Assembly: GCA_035640155.1 (NCBI GenBank)
Contig: DASQWR010000011.1
Coordinates: forward strand, 1-45,454
From: JALYQB01 sp035640155
GTDB lineage: Bacteria; Actinomycetota; Actinomycetes; Mycobacteriales; Pseudonocardiaceae
DNA: 45,454 nt
Direction of reading: 5' to 3'
The position numbers and the translations under genes were made by a program. Positions 24,782-34,436 of this stretch are shown here, piece by piece. Position 1 is the first letter of the stretch, and each line of letters opens with the position of its first letter. The notes under the pieces are model-generated. The model ran no database searches and was not told the origin of the DNA. It saw only the letters and a program-made list of their open reading frames with translations.

Positions 24782-25267
24782 TCAGCCGTTCGTGGGCGGG
24801 CGCGCGACCAGCTGGCTGAGGTAGAGCTGCTCCCCAAGCCGGTCCATCAGCTCGAGCTGCGTCTCGAGGTAGTCGATGTGGTCTTCCTCGTCGGCGAGGA
24901 TCTGCTCGAAGAGGTTGGCGGTGGTGATGTCGCCCTTCTCCCGGCAGAGGGTGATGCCCGGGCGCAGCCGATCGAGGACCTCCATCTCCACCGCCAGGTC
25001 GGCCTGGAACTGCTCCCGCACGGTCTGCCCGACCCGCAGGGTGAACAGCCGCTGGTAGTTCGGCAGCCCCTCGAGGAACAGGATGCGGTCGGTGACCCGC
25101 TCCGCGTGGTGCATCTCCTCGATCGACTCGGCGCGGGTGTGCGCAGCGAGCTCGGTGAAGCCCCAGTTGGCCTGCATCTTCGCATGCAGGAAGTACTGGT
25201 TGATTGCCGTCAGCTCGCTGGTGAGCTGCTCGTTCAGCAAAGAGATGATCTCATCGTCGCCGCGCAT
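24782..25267 (-). CDS. bfr: Bacterioferritin
   Basis: A 161-residue, 24-mer-forming iron storage protein. All ferroxidase ligands are in register: E18, E51, H54, E94, E127 and H130. M52, the axial haem ligand between subunits, is present in IEEMHHAERVTDRILFLEG, so this is a haem-binding bacterioferritin and not a plain ferritin. The start is ATG 25267. The divergent upstream region holds a candidate DtxR/IdeR box (25334-25352), and the next gene upstream in the same direction encodes the Bfd-type ferredoxin that releases its iron. Confidence 0.96.
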   Translation of the reverse strand: MRGDDEIISLLNEQLTSELTAINQYFLHAKMQANWGFTELAAHTRAESIEEMHHAERVTDRILFLEGLPNYQRLFTLRVGQTVREQFQADLAVEMEVLDRLRPGITLCREKGDITTANLFEQILADEEDHIDYLETQLELMDRLGEQLYLSQLVARPPTNG

Positions 25268-25333
25268 GGCCGCAGGCCCCTCCTATCGGTTCAGGTGGGC
25301 GCGACAGTAGCTGTCGACAGCCGAGCTGTCACC

Positions 25334-25352
25334 GAAGGTGAGCCTATCCTCC
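25334..25352. promoter_or_regulatory. Candidate DtxR/IdeR iron box upstream of bfr
   Basis: Read on the minus strand, GGAGGATAGGCTCACCTTC matches TTAGGTTAGGCTAACCTAA at 13 of 19 positions, including most of the AGG-TAGGCT-ACCT core. It lies 67-85 bases upstream of the bfr start. In mycobacteria IdeR activates bfr from such upstream sites. Confidence 0.5.
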
Positions 25353-25387
25353 TGATTCGTACACGCGCCGTAGTCAGGCCCCGCAAA

Positions 25388-25585
25388 TCAGGCGCTGCGG
25401 GTCAGGCCGCTCCAGCCGGGCACGGGAGCCGTCGCAGCGAGGATGGTGTCGATGTGGTCGTAGCACGACCCGCAGCCGGTCCCGGCCCCGCAACGGTCGC
25501 CGACCTCCTCGACGGTGCGGGCGCCCGCCCGGGAGCAGGCACGCACCTCCGCGTCGGTGACTGCTGCGCAGATGCAGACATACAT
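25388..25585 (-). CDS. bfd: Bacterioferritin-associated ferredoxin (Bfd-like)
   Basis: A 65-residue [2Fe-2S] protein, MYVCICAAVTDAEVRACSRAG onward. Cysteine ligands are C4, C6, C38 and C41 in the pattern CxC...CGSC, typical of BFD-like domains, with GDRCGAGTGCGSC. Bfd reduces the ferric core of bacterioferritin to release iron. It starts at ATG 25585, and longer in-frame extensions upstream lack support. Its promoter region contains the best of three candidate iron boxes, so it is expected to be made when iron is low. Confidence 0.93.
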   Translation of the reverse strand: MYVCICAAVTDAEVRACSRAGARTVEEVGDRCGAGTGCGSCYDHIDTILAATAPVPGWSGLTRSA

Positions 25586-25610
25586 GATCCGGCGCCTTCC
25601 GTAACCTGGC

Positions 25611-25629
25611 TTAGGCAAGGCTAAGCAGA
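25611..25629. promoter_or_regulatory. Candidate DtxR/IdeR iron box upstream of bfd
   Basis: TTAGGCAAGGCTAAGCAGA matches TTAGGTTAGGCTAACCTAA at 14 of 19 positions, with an intact TTAGG-N2-AGGCTAA core. It begins 26 bases upstream of the bfd start codon, where a bound repressor would block the promoter. Confidence 0.65.
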
Positions 25630-25710
25630 ACAGATCATCGGCCAGACGTCCAGCCCTCGGCCGAGGATGCATCCGAACCAGTCCGCTCGGCGCTCCAGCT
25701 CGTGCGGTCG

Positions 25711-27519
25711 TCAGCGGCCGACCGCGTAGCCCTGAGCGCCACGGGCGTTGGCGCCGGCGTAGAGCAGCCCCGTGCCCGGGTCCCGGAAGACCGCGGACAG
25801 CCGGCCGAGCGCCCACGGTCCCGCGTCGACGACCTCGTGCCCGCGGCGGCGCAGCTCGCCCAGCGCTGCCGCGCCGACCCGGGACTCCGCGACCAGCTGC
25901 CCTGGTTGCCAGGACCGCGGCGCGAACGAGGACGGGAAGGCAGTCGTGTGCCAGGCCGGGGAGTCGATGGCTGCCTGCAGGTTCAGCCCGGCGCGCACGT
26001 GTGCCAGCCAGAAGCACACCTGCCACTGGTCCTGCTGGTCGCCGCCCGGGGTGCCGAAGGCCAGCGCTGCACCGTCCGGGCGCACCGCCAGCGACGGCGA
26101 GAGGGTGCTGCGGGGGCGCTTTCCGGGCGCGAGCGAGTTGGGCAGCCCGTCCTGCAGCCAGAACATCTGCGCCCGGGTGCCCAGGCAGAAACCCAGCGAC
26201 GGGACGGTCGGGGAAGACTGCAGCCACCCCCCGGACGGGGTGGCAGAGACGATGTTGCCCGCGGCGTCCACCACGTCCACGTGCACCGTGTCGCCCCGGG
26301 TCTCGCCGGTGGGGCCGACCGTCGGCTCACCCAGCCCGGCTGCGGGGTCCGGGCCACCGGTCGGCAGCGGCGGCGGTGCTCCGGCTCCGCGGCCGGCGGC
26401 GACGAAGTCCGGCAACCTGCCGTACCGCCCGGGCCGCAACTCCCGGGACGCCTCGGTCCCGATCAGCGCGCGCCGCCGGGCGGCGTAGCCGGGGTCGAGC
26501 AGGCAGCCGAGGGGGACATCGGGCACGTCGCCGTAGCAGGCCTCCCGGTCGGCGAAGGCGAGCTTGGCTGCCTCCACCCCCAGGTGGATCGTGTCAGCTG
26601 ACGGGACTCCGTCCAGGTAGGGGCAGTCCGACCCGGCCAGCAGCTGCAGCTGCTGCGCGAGCACCGGACCCTGCGACCAGGGGCCGCACTTGGCGAGCGT
26701 CCAGCCGTCGACCTCGACGGTCAGCGCATCCTCGACCGACGCCGTCCAGTCCGCCAGGTCGCCGCCGGTGAGCACCCCGGCGTGGTCGGCACCCGAGTCG
26801 TCTCGCACCGGTATGCGGCAGTGGCGATCGATGGCCTCCGCGACGAACCCCTGCGCCCACGCCCGCCGCCCCGCGTCGATCTGGGCCTCCCGGGCGGCGC
26901 CCACTGCCTCGGCCTCGGCAAGCAGCCGCTGCCAGGTGGTGGCGAGCGCGGGCTGCCGGAAGCGGACCCCCGCTGCCGGCACCGCCCCGTCCAGCAGCCA
27001 GGTGGCGGCCGAGGAATGCCAGTGTCGGAGGAAGTGCTGCCGCATCGTCGCGATCGTCGCGGGCACCTGATCGGCCAGCGGGAAGCCGTCGGCCGCGTAG
27101 GAGATCGCCGGGGAGAGCACCTCGCGCAGCGTCCTGGTGCCATGGTCTCGCAGCAGCAGGAGCCATCCGTCCCACGCCCCCGGCACGGTGGCGGGCAGCA
27201 GGCCCGTTCCGGGGACCAGCTCCAGCCCCAGGGTGTCCCGATAGTGCGCGATGGTCGCCCCGGCCGGGGCCACGCCCTGCCCGCACAGTACCCGGGGTCG
27301 CGGGTCGGCCGCGGTGGCGAACACCGCGGGCACCTCGCCGCCGGGACCGTTGAGATGCGGCTCCACCACCTGCAGCACGAACCCGGCCGCCACCACCGCG
27401 TCGAACGCGTTGCCCCCGGCGGCGAGCATCGTCATACCGGTGGCGGAGGCGAGCCAGTGCGTGCTGGCCACCATGGCGTGCGTGCCGACGAGCTCCGGGC
27501 GGGTCTGCATGATCGTCAC
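25711..27519 (-). CDS. Gamma-glutamyltransferase family protein (Ntn hydrolase)
   Basis: A 602-residue proenzyme of the gamma-glutamyltranspeptidase family. N-terminal landmarks are MVASTHWLASATGMTMLAAGGNAFDAVVAA and EPHLNGPGGE. The autoprocessing and catalytic threonine is in RGDTVHVDVVDAAGN (about residue 409). C-terminal marks are SPSLAVRPDGAALAFGTPGGDQQDQW and the closing ANARGAQGYAVGR. No signal peptide is seen, as in the YwrD-like cytoplasmic branch. The 'TPGGD' oxyanion segment is intact, so activity is likely. Substrate may be glutathione or another gamma-glutamyl compound. It is divergently placed relative to the encapsulin operon, with about 480 bases between. Confidence 0.92.
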   Translation of the reverse strand: MTIMQTRPELVGTHAMVASTHWLASATGMTMLAAGGNAFDAVVAAGFVLQVVEPHLNGPGGEVPAVFATAADPRPRVLCGQGVAPAGATIAHYRDTLGLELVPGTGLLPATVPGAWDGWLLLLRDHGTRTLREVLSPAISYAADGFPLADQVPATIATMRQHFLRHWHSSAATWLLDGAVPAAGVRFRQPALATTWQRLLAEAEAVGAAREAQIDAGRRAWAQGFVAEAIDRHCRIPVRDDSGADHAGVLTGGDLADWTASVEDALTVEVDGWTLAKCGPWSQGPVLAQQLQLLAGSDCPYLDGVPSADTIHLGVEAAKLAFADREACYGDVPDVPLGCLLDPGYAARRRALIGTEASRELRPGRYGRLPDFVAAGRGAGAPPPLPTGGPDPAAGLGEPTVGPTGETRGDTVHVDVVDAAGNIVSATPSGGWLQSSPTVPSLGFCLGTRAQMFWLQDGLPNSLAPGKRPRSTLSPSLAVRPDGAALAFGTPGGDQQDQWQVCFWLAHVRAGLNLQAAIDSPAWHTTAFPSSFAPRSWQPGQLVAESRVGAAALGELRRRGHEVVDAGPWALGRLSAVFRDPGTGLLYAGANARGAQGYAVGR

Positions 27520-28000
27520 GTTAGTAGACGGGGCAGGCTTCGGCGTTCCTTTCCCGGATGGAGCAGTGGGACTCTACAGGGGACTGCGCAGGGGAAGCAT
27601 TTCTTCGCCAACTCGCCCACTCGAGCCCTTCGGGGGACCTGCATCTGAGTGAACCTTCTCCGAGTCACTACTCGGCGTCCGAAGAACGGTCGCTGACCCA
27701 GTGCAGACAAGGGAAGATCGTTTGGCTGCTCCACCCGGGGACCGCTCTGGTGAAATAAGCACGCTCCGTTCTGCCCCCACACATTCGAGCGACTGTACGC
27801 GACTGAACAACCGATGCTAGCTTCCGTTCCGGACCGCACACGAAGGCGCGGCTCATCTCGGCCACGACGCCCGGGGAGCCGGCCGATGACCACTGTCTCG
27901 CGCAGGCCGGCCGGTCTTGCCCTCGCGGAGGCAGTTCAGACTGATATGCGTAGATCTTTTCTTTCCGTGGGCGTACGGACAGGGATTGGTGGTGTGTGCT
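27520..28000. promoter_or_regulatory. Non-coding 5' region of the encapsulin-geosmin operon
   Basis: About 480 bases without a convincing gene, between divergent GGT and shell-protein genes. Open frames here lack the window's third-position GC bias and any recognisable motif. The last 80 bases are AT-richer (GATATGCGTAGATCTTTTC at about 27941) and are the likeliest place for the operon promoter and its regulators. I see no tRNA, repeat or clear operator. Confidence 0.5.
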
Positions 28001-29416
28001 GTGACTGAACTGATGAATTCTGCTGTCGGAGCTGAGAATGGACAGGTCCGGCAGAGCCTCAGTACTGAGGCTGCGCGGAACCTGGCGACGACGACCAAGT
28101 CCGCGCCGCAGATGCAGGAGATCACCTCTCGATGGCTGCTGAAGGTGCTGCCCTGGGTGGAGGCGACCGGTGGTACCTATCGGGTCAACCAGCGGCGCAG
28201 CTATGCCGTCGGCGACGGGCGGGTGACGTTCACCAACGTCGGTGCCGACGTGCAGGTCATCCCCCAGGAGCTCGGTGAGCTGCCGCTGCTGCGCGGGCTG
28301 GACGACACCGAACTGCTCACCGCGCTGGCCGGGCAGTTCGTCCAGCAGGAGTTCGAAGCCGGTGACGTGCTGGTCGAGGCCGGCCAGCCGGCTGACCAGG
28401 TCTTCCTCATCGCCCACGGCAAGGTCAACAAGATCGGCCCCGGCAAGTACGGGACCCCCACCGTGCTCGACGTGCTGGGCGACGGCGACTACTTCGGCGA
28501 CCGCACGCTGGTCGAGTCGGGCGACACCTGGGCCTTCACCGCCAGGGCCGTCACCAGCTGCATCGTGCTGATGCTGCCCCAGCGCACCCTCGAGGAGATG
28601 GTCGAGCGCTCCGATGCGCTGCGCGCCCACGTCGACCAGGTCCGCGCCCGCCTGCGGCACGCCCAGAACGAGCACGGGGAGGCCGCCATCGAGCTGGCCT
28701 CCGGGCAGGAGGGCGAGTACGACCTGCCCCGCACCTTCGTCGACTACGAGGTCAAGCCCCGCGAGTACCAGCTCAGCGTCGCCCAGACCGTGCTGCGAGT
28801 CCACACCCGGGTGGCCGATCTGTACAACTACCCGATGAACCAGGTCGAGCAGCAGCTCCGGCTGACGATCCAGGCCCTGCGCGAGCGCCAGGAACACGAG
28901 ATGCTCAACAACCGCGAGTTCGGACTGCTGCACAACGCCGACCTCAGGCAGCGCATTCGCACCCGCACCGGCCCCCCGACTCCCGACGACTTCGACGAGC
29001 TGCTGGCCACCGTCTGGCGCGATCCCGAGATCTTCCTGGCCCACCCCCGCACCATTGCCGCCTTCGGCCGGGAATGCAGCCGCCGCGGCGTCTACCCCGA
29101 CACCGTCGACATGGGCGGGCATCAGGTCCCCGCCTGGCGTGGCATCCCCCTGCTGCCCAGCAACAAGATTCCCATCTCGGACGATCGGACCAGCTCCGTG
29201 CTGCTGTTCCGGAGGGGGGAGGCCAACCAGGGCGTGATCGGGCTGCACCAGACCGGCATTCCCGACGAGGTCGAGCCCGGCCTCAACGTCCGCTTCATGA
29301 ACATCAACGAGCAGGCCGTCATCTCCTACCTCGTCAGCACCTACTACTCCGCGGCCGTCCTGGTTCCCGACGCGCTCGGCATTCTCGAGGACATCGAGAT
29401 CGGGCGCGAGAACTAG
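28001..29416 (+). CDS. Family 2B encapsulin shell protein with cyclic-nucleotide-binding domain (EshA-like), shell 1
   Basis: A 471-residue HK97-fold shell protein. It starts at GTG 28001 (VTELMNSAVG), matching the start of shell 2. An N-terminal segment (TTTKSAPQMQEITSRWLLKVLPWVE, about 30-55) and the C-terminal shell domain (REYQLSVAQTVLRVHTRVADLYN to VISYLVSTYYSAAVLVPDALG) flank an inserted cNMP-binding domain (about 92-215: LPLLRGLDDTELL to LEEMVERSDAL). There is no helix-turn-helix, which rules out a Crp regulator. Streptomyces EshA belongs to this group. The phosphate-binding cassette reads DYFGDRTLVESGDTWAF and lacks the usual GE and PR residues. It encloses terpene enzymes in homologous operons; here the operon continues with a prenyl synthase and geosmin synthase. 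Confidence 0.92.
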   Translation: MTELMNSAVGAENGQVRQSLSTEAARNLATTTKSAPQMQEITSRWLLKVLPWVEATGGTYRVNQRRSYAVGDGRVTFTNVGADVQVIPQELGELPLLRGLDDTELLTALAGQFVQQEFEAGDVLVEAGQPADQVFLIAHGKVNKIGPGKYGTPTVLDVLGDGDYFGDRTLVESGDTWAFTARAVTSCIVLMLPQRTLEEMVERSDALRAHVDQVRARLRHAQNEHGEAAIELASGQEGEYDLPRTFVDYEVKPREYQLSVAQTVLRVHTRVADLYNYPMNQVEQQLRLTIQALRERQEHEMLNNREFGLLHNADLRQRIRTRTGPPTPDDFDELLATVWRDPEIFLAHPRTIAAFGRECSRRGVYPDTVDMGGHQVPAWRGIPLLPSNKIPISDDRTSSVLLFRRGEANQGVIGLHQTGIPDEVEPGLNVRFMNINEQAVISYLVSTYYSAAVLVPDALGILEDIEIGREN

Positions 29417-29428
29417 ATCGGGCGCGAG
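29398..29428. repeat. 13-base direct repeat spanning the shell 1 stop codon
   Basis: GATCGGGCGCGAG occurs at 29398-29410 and 29416-29428, 18 bases apart, with the TAG stop of shell 1 between. The first copy encodes IGRE of the shell tail. The second is untranslated and sits in the 27-base gap before shell 2. Confidence 0.9.
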
Positions 29429-29443
29429 GACCAGGGCACCGAC

Positions 29444-30850
<1,407 letters not shown>

Positions 30851-30851
30851 G

Positions 30852-31892
30852 ATGGCACGGGTGGAGGTGATGGCCGACGACCGGCCGGTCCGCGAGGTGC
30901 TGGCGTGGAGCCGGTCCATGGTGGACCCCGCTCTGCGGGCGGCGGTCGACACGCTGCCCGCCTCGATGGGACGCATCGCCGCGTACCACTTCGGCTGGCA
31001 GGACGAGCGCGGCCAGCCGAGCGAGGCCAGTGGCGGCAAGGCGATCCGTCCCGCGCTCGTCCTGCTGACGGCCGAGGCCGTCGGCGGCGCGACGGCCTCG
31101 GCGGTACCCAGCGCGGTCGCGGTGGAACTGGTGCACAACTTCTCCCTGCTGCACGACGACGTGATGGACGGTGATCTGACCCGGCGGCACCGGGCAACCG
31201 CGTGGACCGTGTTCGGCACCGGTGCGGCGGTACTCGCGGGGGACGCGCTGTTGACGCTGGCTCTGGAGGTGCTCACCGGCAGCGGGCATTCCGCCGCACG
31301 GGAGCAGCTGCGGATACTCACCGCCGCGGTGCTGAAGCTGCTCGACGGTCAGAGCGCCGACCTCGCCTTCGAGAAGCGGACGGACGTCGGGCGGGCCGAG
31401 TGCCTCGGCATGGCCGAGGGGAAGACCGGCGCGCTGCTGGGGGGTGCCTGCGCACTCGGCGCCCTGTCCGGAGGCGGCTGCCCGGAGCAGGTCGAGCAGC
31501 TGCGTGGCTTCGGCGAGCATCTGGGCCTGGCATTCCAGCTCGTGGACGACCTGCTCGGCATCTGGGGTGATCCCGCCGTGACGGGCAAGCCGGTCCATGC
31601 GGATCTGCGCACCCGCAAGAAGTCCCTACCGGTGGTGGCGGCCCTGACCTCCGGCACCCCGGCCGGGCTCGAGCTGGGCGCGCTCTACCACCGCGAGCAG
31701 CCGCTGTCCGGCGCCGACCTGGTCCGCGCTGCTGAGCTGATCGACGCCGCCGGCGGCCGGGACTGGAGCCAGACCCAGGCCGACGACCTGCTGGCGCAGG
31801 CTCTGGGCCGGCTGGAGTCGACTGGAGTGGGGGTCCGAGCCGGTGCCGAGCTGGACGCGCTGTCCCGGCTGATCATTCTTCGGGATCACTGA
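30852..31892 (+). CDS. Polyprenyl diphosphate synthase, likely farnesyl diphosphate supply for geosmin
   Basis: A 346-residue trans-isoprenyl diphosphate synthase. It shows GGKAIRPALVLL, the first Asp-rich motif LLHDDVMDGDLTRR (DDxxD, about residues 102-106), GDALL, and the second motif FQLVDDLLGIWGD (about 229-241), followed by the KKSLPVVAAL lysine region. The small residues before the first motif (ELVHNFSLLHDD) are compatible with a C15 product, but chain length is inferred. It starts at ATG 30852, one base after the shell 2 stop, so it is translationally coupled to the shell genes. The N-terminus is short and shows no long disordered targeting segment. Confidence 0.92.
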   Translation: MARVEVMADDRPVREVLAWSRSMVDPALRAAVDTLPASMGRIAAYHFGWQDERGQPSEASGGKAIRPALVLLTAEAVGGATASAVPSAVAVELVHNFSLLHDDVMDGDLTRRHRATAWTVFGTGAAVLAGDALLTLALEVLTGSGHSAAREQLRILTAAVLKLLDGQSADLAFEKRTDVGRAECLGMAEGKTGALLGGACALGALSGGGCPEQVEQLRGFGEHLGLAFQLVDDLLGIWGDPAVTGKPVHADLRTRKKSLPVVAALTSGTPAGLELGALYHREQPLSGADLVRAAELIDAAGGRDWSQTQADDLLAQALGRLESTGVGVRAGAELDALSRLIILRDH

Positions 31893-31960
31893 TGTGCCCA
31901 GAGACCGTGCGAACCGTTGCCGCCCCGAGACCAAGCCTGAGGAAAGGTTAGGTGTGGATC

Positions 31961-34246
31961 ATGCAGCCCTTCGAGCTGCCCGAGTTCTACATGCCCTATC
32001 CCGCCCGGCTGAACCCGAACCTCGAATCGGCGCGCGAGCACAGCAAGGCCTGGGCCTACGAGATGGACATGGTGGACGCCCCACAGCACGGCACCGCGAT
32101 CTGGGACGAGCACGACTTCGACTCCCACGACTACGCACTGCTCTGTTCCTACACCCACCCGGACGCATCAGGTCCGGAGCTTGACCTGATCACCGATTGG
32201 TACGTCTGGGTGTTCTACTTCGACGACCACTTCCTCGAGCTCTACAAGCGCACCCGCGATCTGGCCGGTGCCAAGGAGTACCTGGACCGGCTGCGGGCCT
32301 TCATGCCAGCCGACGGCGCGATCACCGAGACACCGACCAACCCGGTGGAACGCGGTCTTGCCGACCTGTGGACCCGCACCATCCCGACCATGTCCACGGA
32401 CTGGCGGCACCGGTTCGCCGAAAGCACCAAGAACCTCCTCGACGAGTCTCTGTGGGAGCTCGCCAACATCAATGAGAGCCGTATCCCCAACCCCATCGAG
32501 TACGTCGAGATGCGGCGCAAGGTCGGCGGCGCACCGTGGTCGGCCAACCTCGTCGAACACGCCGCGGGTGCCGAGGTCCCGGCCGGGATCGCCGCCACCC
32601 GGCCGATGCAGGTGGTGCGGGACACCTTCTCCGACGGGGTGCACCTGCGCAACGACCTCTTCTCCTACCAGCGCGAGGTCGAGGACGAAGGTGAGCTCAA
32701 CAACGGCGTGCTGGTCTTCGAGCGCTTCCTCGGCTGCGACACCCAGCAGGCCGCCGATACCGTCAACGACCTGCTCACCTCCCGGCTGCAGCAGTTCGAG
32801 CACACCGCCCTCACCGAAGTGCCCCCGCTCTTCGAGGAGCACGGCGTGGACCCGAAGTCCCGCCTGGACGTCATCGCCTACGTGAAGGGACTTCAGGACT
32901 GGCAGGCGGGCGGTCACGAGTGGCACATGCAGTCGAGCCGCTACATGAACGACCGTGCGAACGATTCCCCCATCGAACGCAGCGTGCTGGGCGGCCCGAC
33001 GGGCTTGGGCACCTCGGCGGCCCGCATCCCGTTGTCCCTGGTCGCGTCGGCGCCGCAGCGGCTCAGGAGCTACACCCACGTCCCGTACCAGGTCGTCGGG
33101 CAGGTGCCCCGCCCCGATTTCTACATGCCGTTCACCACCCGGCTGAGCCCCCACCTGCCGGCCGCCCGCCACCACATGATGGAGTGGGGACAGCGGATGG
33201 GGATGCTGGACTCGCTGCCCGGCGTTCCCGGCTCCGGCATCTGGGACCGGCACAAGCTCAGGGCGTTCGACTTCGCGCTGTGCGCGGCCGGGATCCACCC
33301 GGATGCGTCTGCCGACGAGCTGAACCTGAGCACGGGTTGGCTCACCTGGGGAACCTACGGGGACGACTACTACCCGGTGGTCTTCGGGCGCACGCACGAC
33401 ATGGTCGGCGCGAAGGCGAGCAACGAGCGGCTGTCACAGTTCATGCCGGTGGAGTCCCCAGTGGGTTCCACCGTCACCCCACTCCCGGTGAACGCGCTGG
33501 AACGCGGCCTGGATGACCTGTGGTCTCGCACCGCGGGTCCCATGACCGTGAGCGCGCGGCGCGCGTTCCGCACCGCCATCGAGGACATGACCGGAAGCTG
33601 GTTGTGGGAGCTCGCCAACCAGATGCAGAACCGTATTCCTGATCCGGTCGACTACATCGAGATGCGCCGCAAGACGTTCGGCTCGGATCTCACGATGAGC
33701 CTGTCCCGGCTGGCCCATGGGCAGACGGTGCCAGCCGAGATCTACCGGACCCGGCCGATCAGGGCGCTGGAGAGCTCGGCAGCGGACTATGCCTGCCTGC
33801 TCAACGACGTCTTCTCCTACCAGAAGGAGATCCAGTTCGAGGGCGAGATCCACAACTGCATCCTCGTCGTCCAAAACTTTCTCGACTGCGACCTTCCCCG
33901 TGCCCTCGGCGTCGTCAACGACCTGATGACCGCCCGGATGCGCCAGTTCGAGCATGTCGTCTCCACCGAGCTGCCGGCCCTGTTCGACGACTTCGACCTG
34001 GACGCCGACGCGCGCAGCACGCTGACCAGGTATGCCGAGGAGCTGCAGGACTGGCTGGCCGGGATCCTCACCTGGCATGAGGGGTGTCACCGATACGAGG
34101 AGTCCGAACTGCGACACCACCCCCCAGCCGGGACCCAGCCGTTCGGCGGTCCCACCGGCCTGGGCACCTCGACCGCTCACCTCGAGCCGTTCCAGACCAC
34201 CTCGTTCCACACCACCCCGTCCCATACCACCCGAGCGTCGCTGTGA
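31961..34246 (+). CDS. geoA: Germacradienol/geosmin synthase
   Basis: A 761-residue bifunctional terpene synthase converting farnesyl diphosphate to germacradienol and then geosmin plus acetone. The N-terminal cyclase domain starts MQPFELPEFYMPYPARLNPN. It has the metal motif DDHFLE (about 88-93) and the NSE triad NDLFSYQREVE (from about 231). The C-terminal domain has the altered DDYYP motif (GTYGDDYYPVVFG) and NDVFSYQKEIQFEGE. These match Streptomyces geosmin synthase along the full length. The start is ATG 31961, 68 bases after the prenyl synthase, with a GAGGAAAGG site upstream; a GTG nine bases earlier is possible. GGPTGLGTS occurs in the interdomain linker (about 344-352) and again near the end (about 729-737), followed by a Thr/His-rich tail. 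Confidence 0.96.
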   Translation: MQPFELPEFYMPYPARLNPNLESAREHSKAWAYEMDMVDAPQHGTAIWDEHDFDSHDYALLCSYTHPDASGPELDLITDWYVWVFYFDDHFLELYKRTRDLAGAKEYLDRLRAFMPADGAITETPTNPVERGLADLWTRTIPTMSTDWRHRFAESTKNLLDESLWELANINESRIPNPIEYVEMRRKVGGAPWSANLVEHAAGAEVPAGIAATRPMQVVRDTFSDGVHLRNDLFSYQREVEDEGELNNGVLVFERFLGCDTQQAADTVNDLLTSRLQQFEHTALTEVPPLFEEHGVDPKSRLDVIAYVKGLQDWQAGGHEWHMQSSRYMNDRANDSPIERSVLGGPTGLGTSAARIPLSLVASAPQRLRSYTHVPYQVVGQVPRPDFYMPFTTRLSPHLPAARHHMMEWGQRMGMLDSLPGVPGSGIWDRHKLRAFDFALCAAGIHPDASADELNLSTGWLTWGTYGDDYYPVVFGRTHDMVGAKASNERLSQFMPVESPVGSTVTPLPVNALERGLDDLWSRTAGPMTVSARRAFRTAIEDMTGSWLWELANQMQNRIPDPVDYIEMRRKTFGSDLTMSLSRLAHGQTVPAEIYRTRPIRALESSAADYACLLNDVFSYQKEIQFEGEIHNCILVVQNFLDCDLPRALGVVNDLMTARMRQFEHVVSTELPALFDDFDLDADARSTLTRYAEELQDWLAGILTWHEGCHRYEESELRHHPPAGTQPFGGPTGLGTSTAHLEPFQTTSFHTTPSHTTRASL

Positions 34247-34397
34247 GCAGTCGGGTCAGCGCTGCGGAGGTGAGCCACAGGCCGGTGAGGATCAGCAGGC
34301 CGGTGATCGGGTTGTTCATGAACACGACCTGGCCGACCCCGCGCAGGTTGTAGTCGACGAAGTCGAGCACGGGCGGGACTCGAGCCACCTCGACCAC
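34247..34397 (-). pseudogene. Truncated urea transporter (N-terminal fragment)
   Basis: A GTG-started frame 39 bases after ureD reads VVEVARVPPVLDFVDYNLRG-VGQVVFMNNPITGLLILTG-LWLTSAALTRL. The 'LRG(V/I)GQV.F.NNP.TGLLIL.GL' run is the start of the urea transporter family, which should continue for about 300 residues with many helices. The similarity stops at about residue 50, precisely where the converging geosmin gene ends (34246). Beyond that the frame continues to 34068 as unrelated basic residues antisense to geoA. The start region is intact, so the gene was once a working last member of the urease operon. Confidence 0.75.
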
Positions 34398-34436
34398 CGC
34401 GACGTCACCCCGTCGACGAGGACGGGTGGACCGTGT

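Noticed and set aside
27516..27893. A 125-codon minus-strand frame in the encapsulin upstream region
   Set aside because: No third-position GC bias typical of genes here, no motif, and no ribosome-binding site.
31961..34246. 2-methylisoborneol synthase as the identity of the terpene cyclase
   Set aside because: The protein has two full cyclase domains and matches geosmin synthase throughout. No GPP methyltransferase gene is present.
34068..34246. Downstream half of the urea-transporter frame as real protein
   Set aside because: It is basic, Gly/Trp/Arg-rich and purely antisense to the geosmin synthase C-terminus, with no transporter helices.
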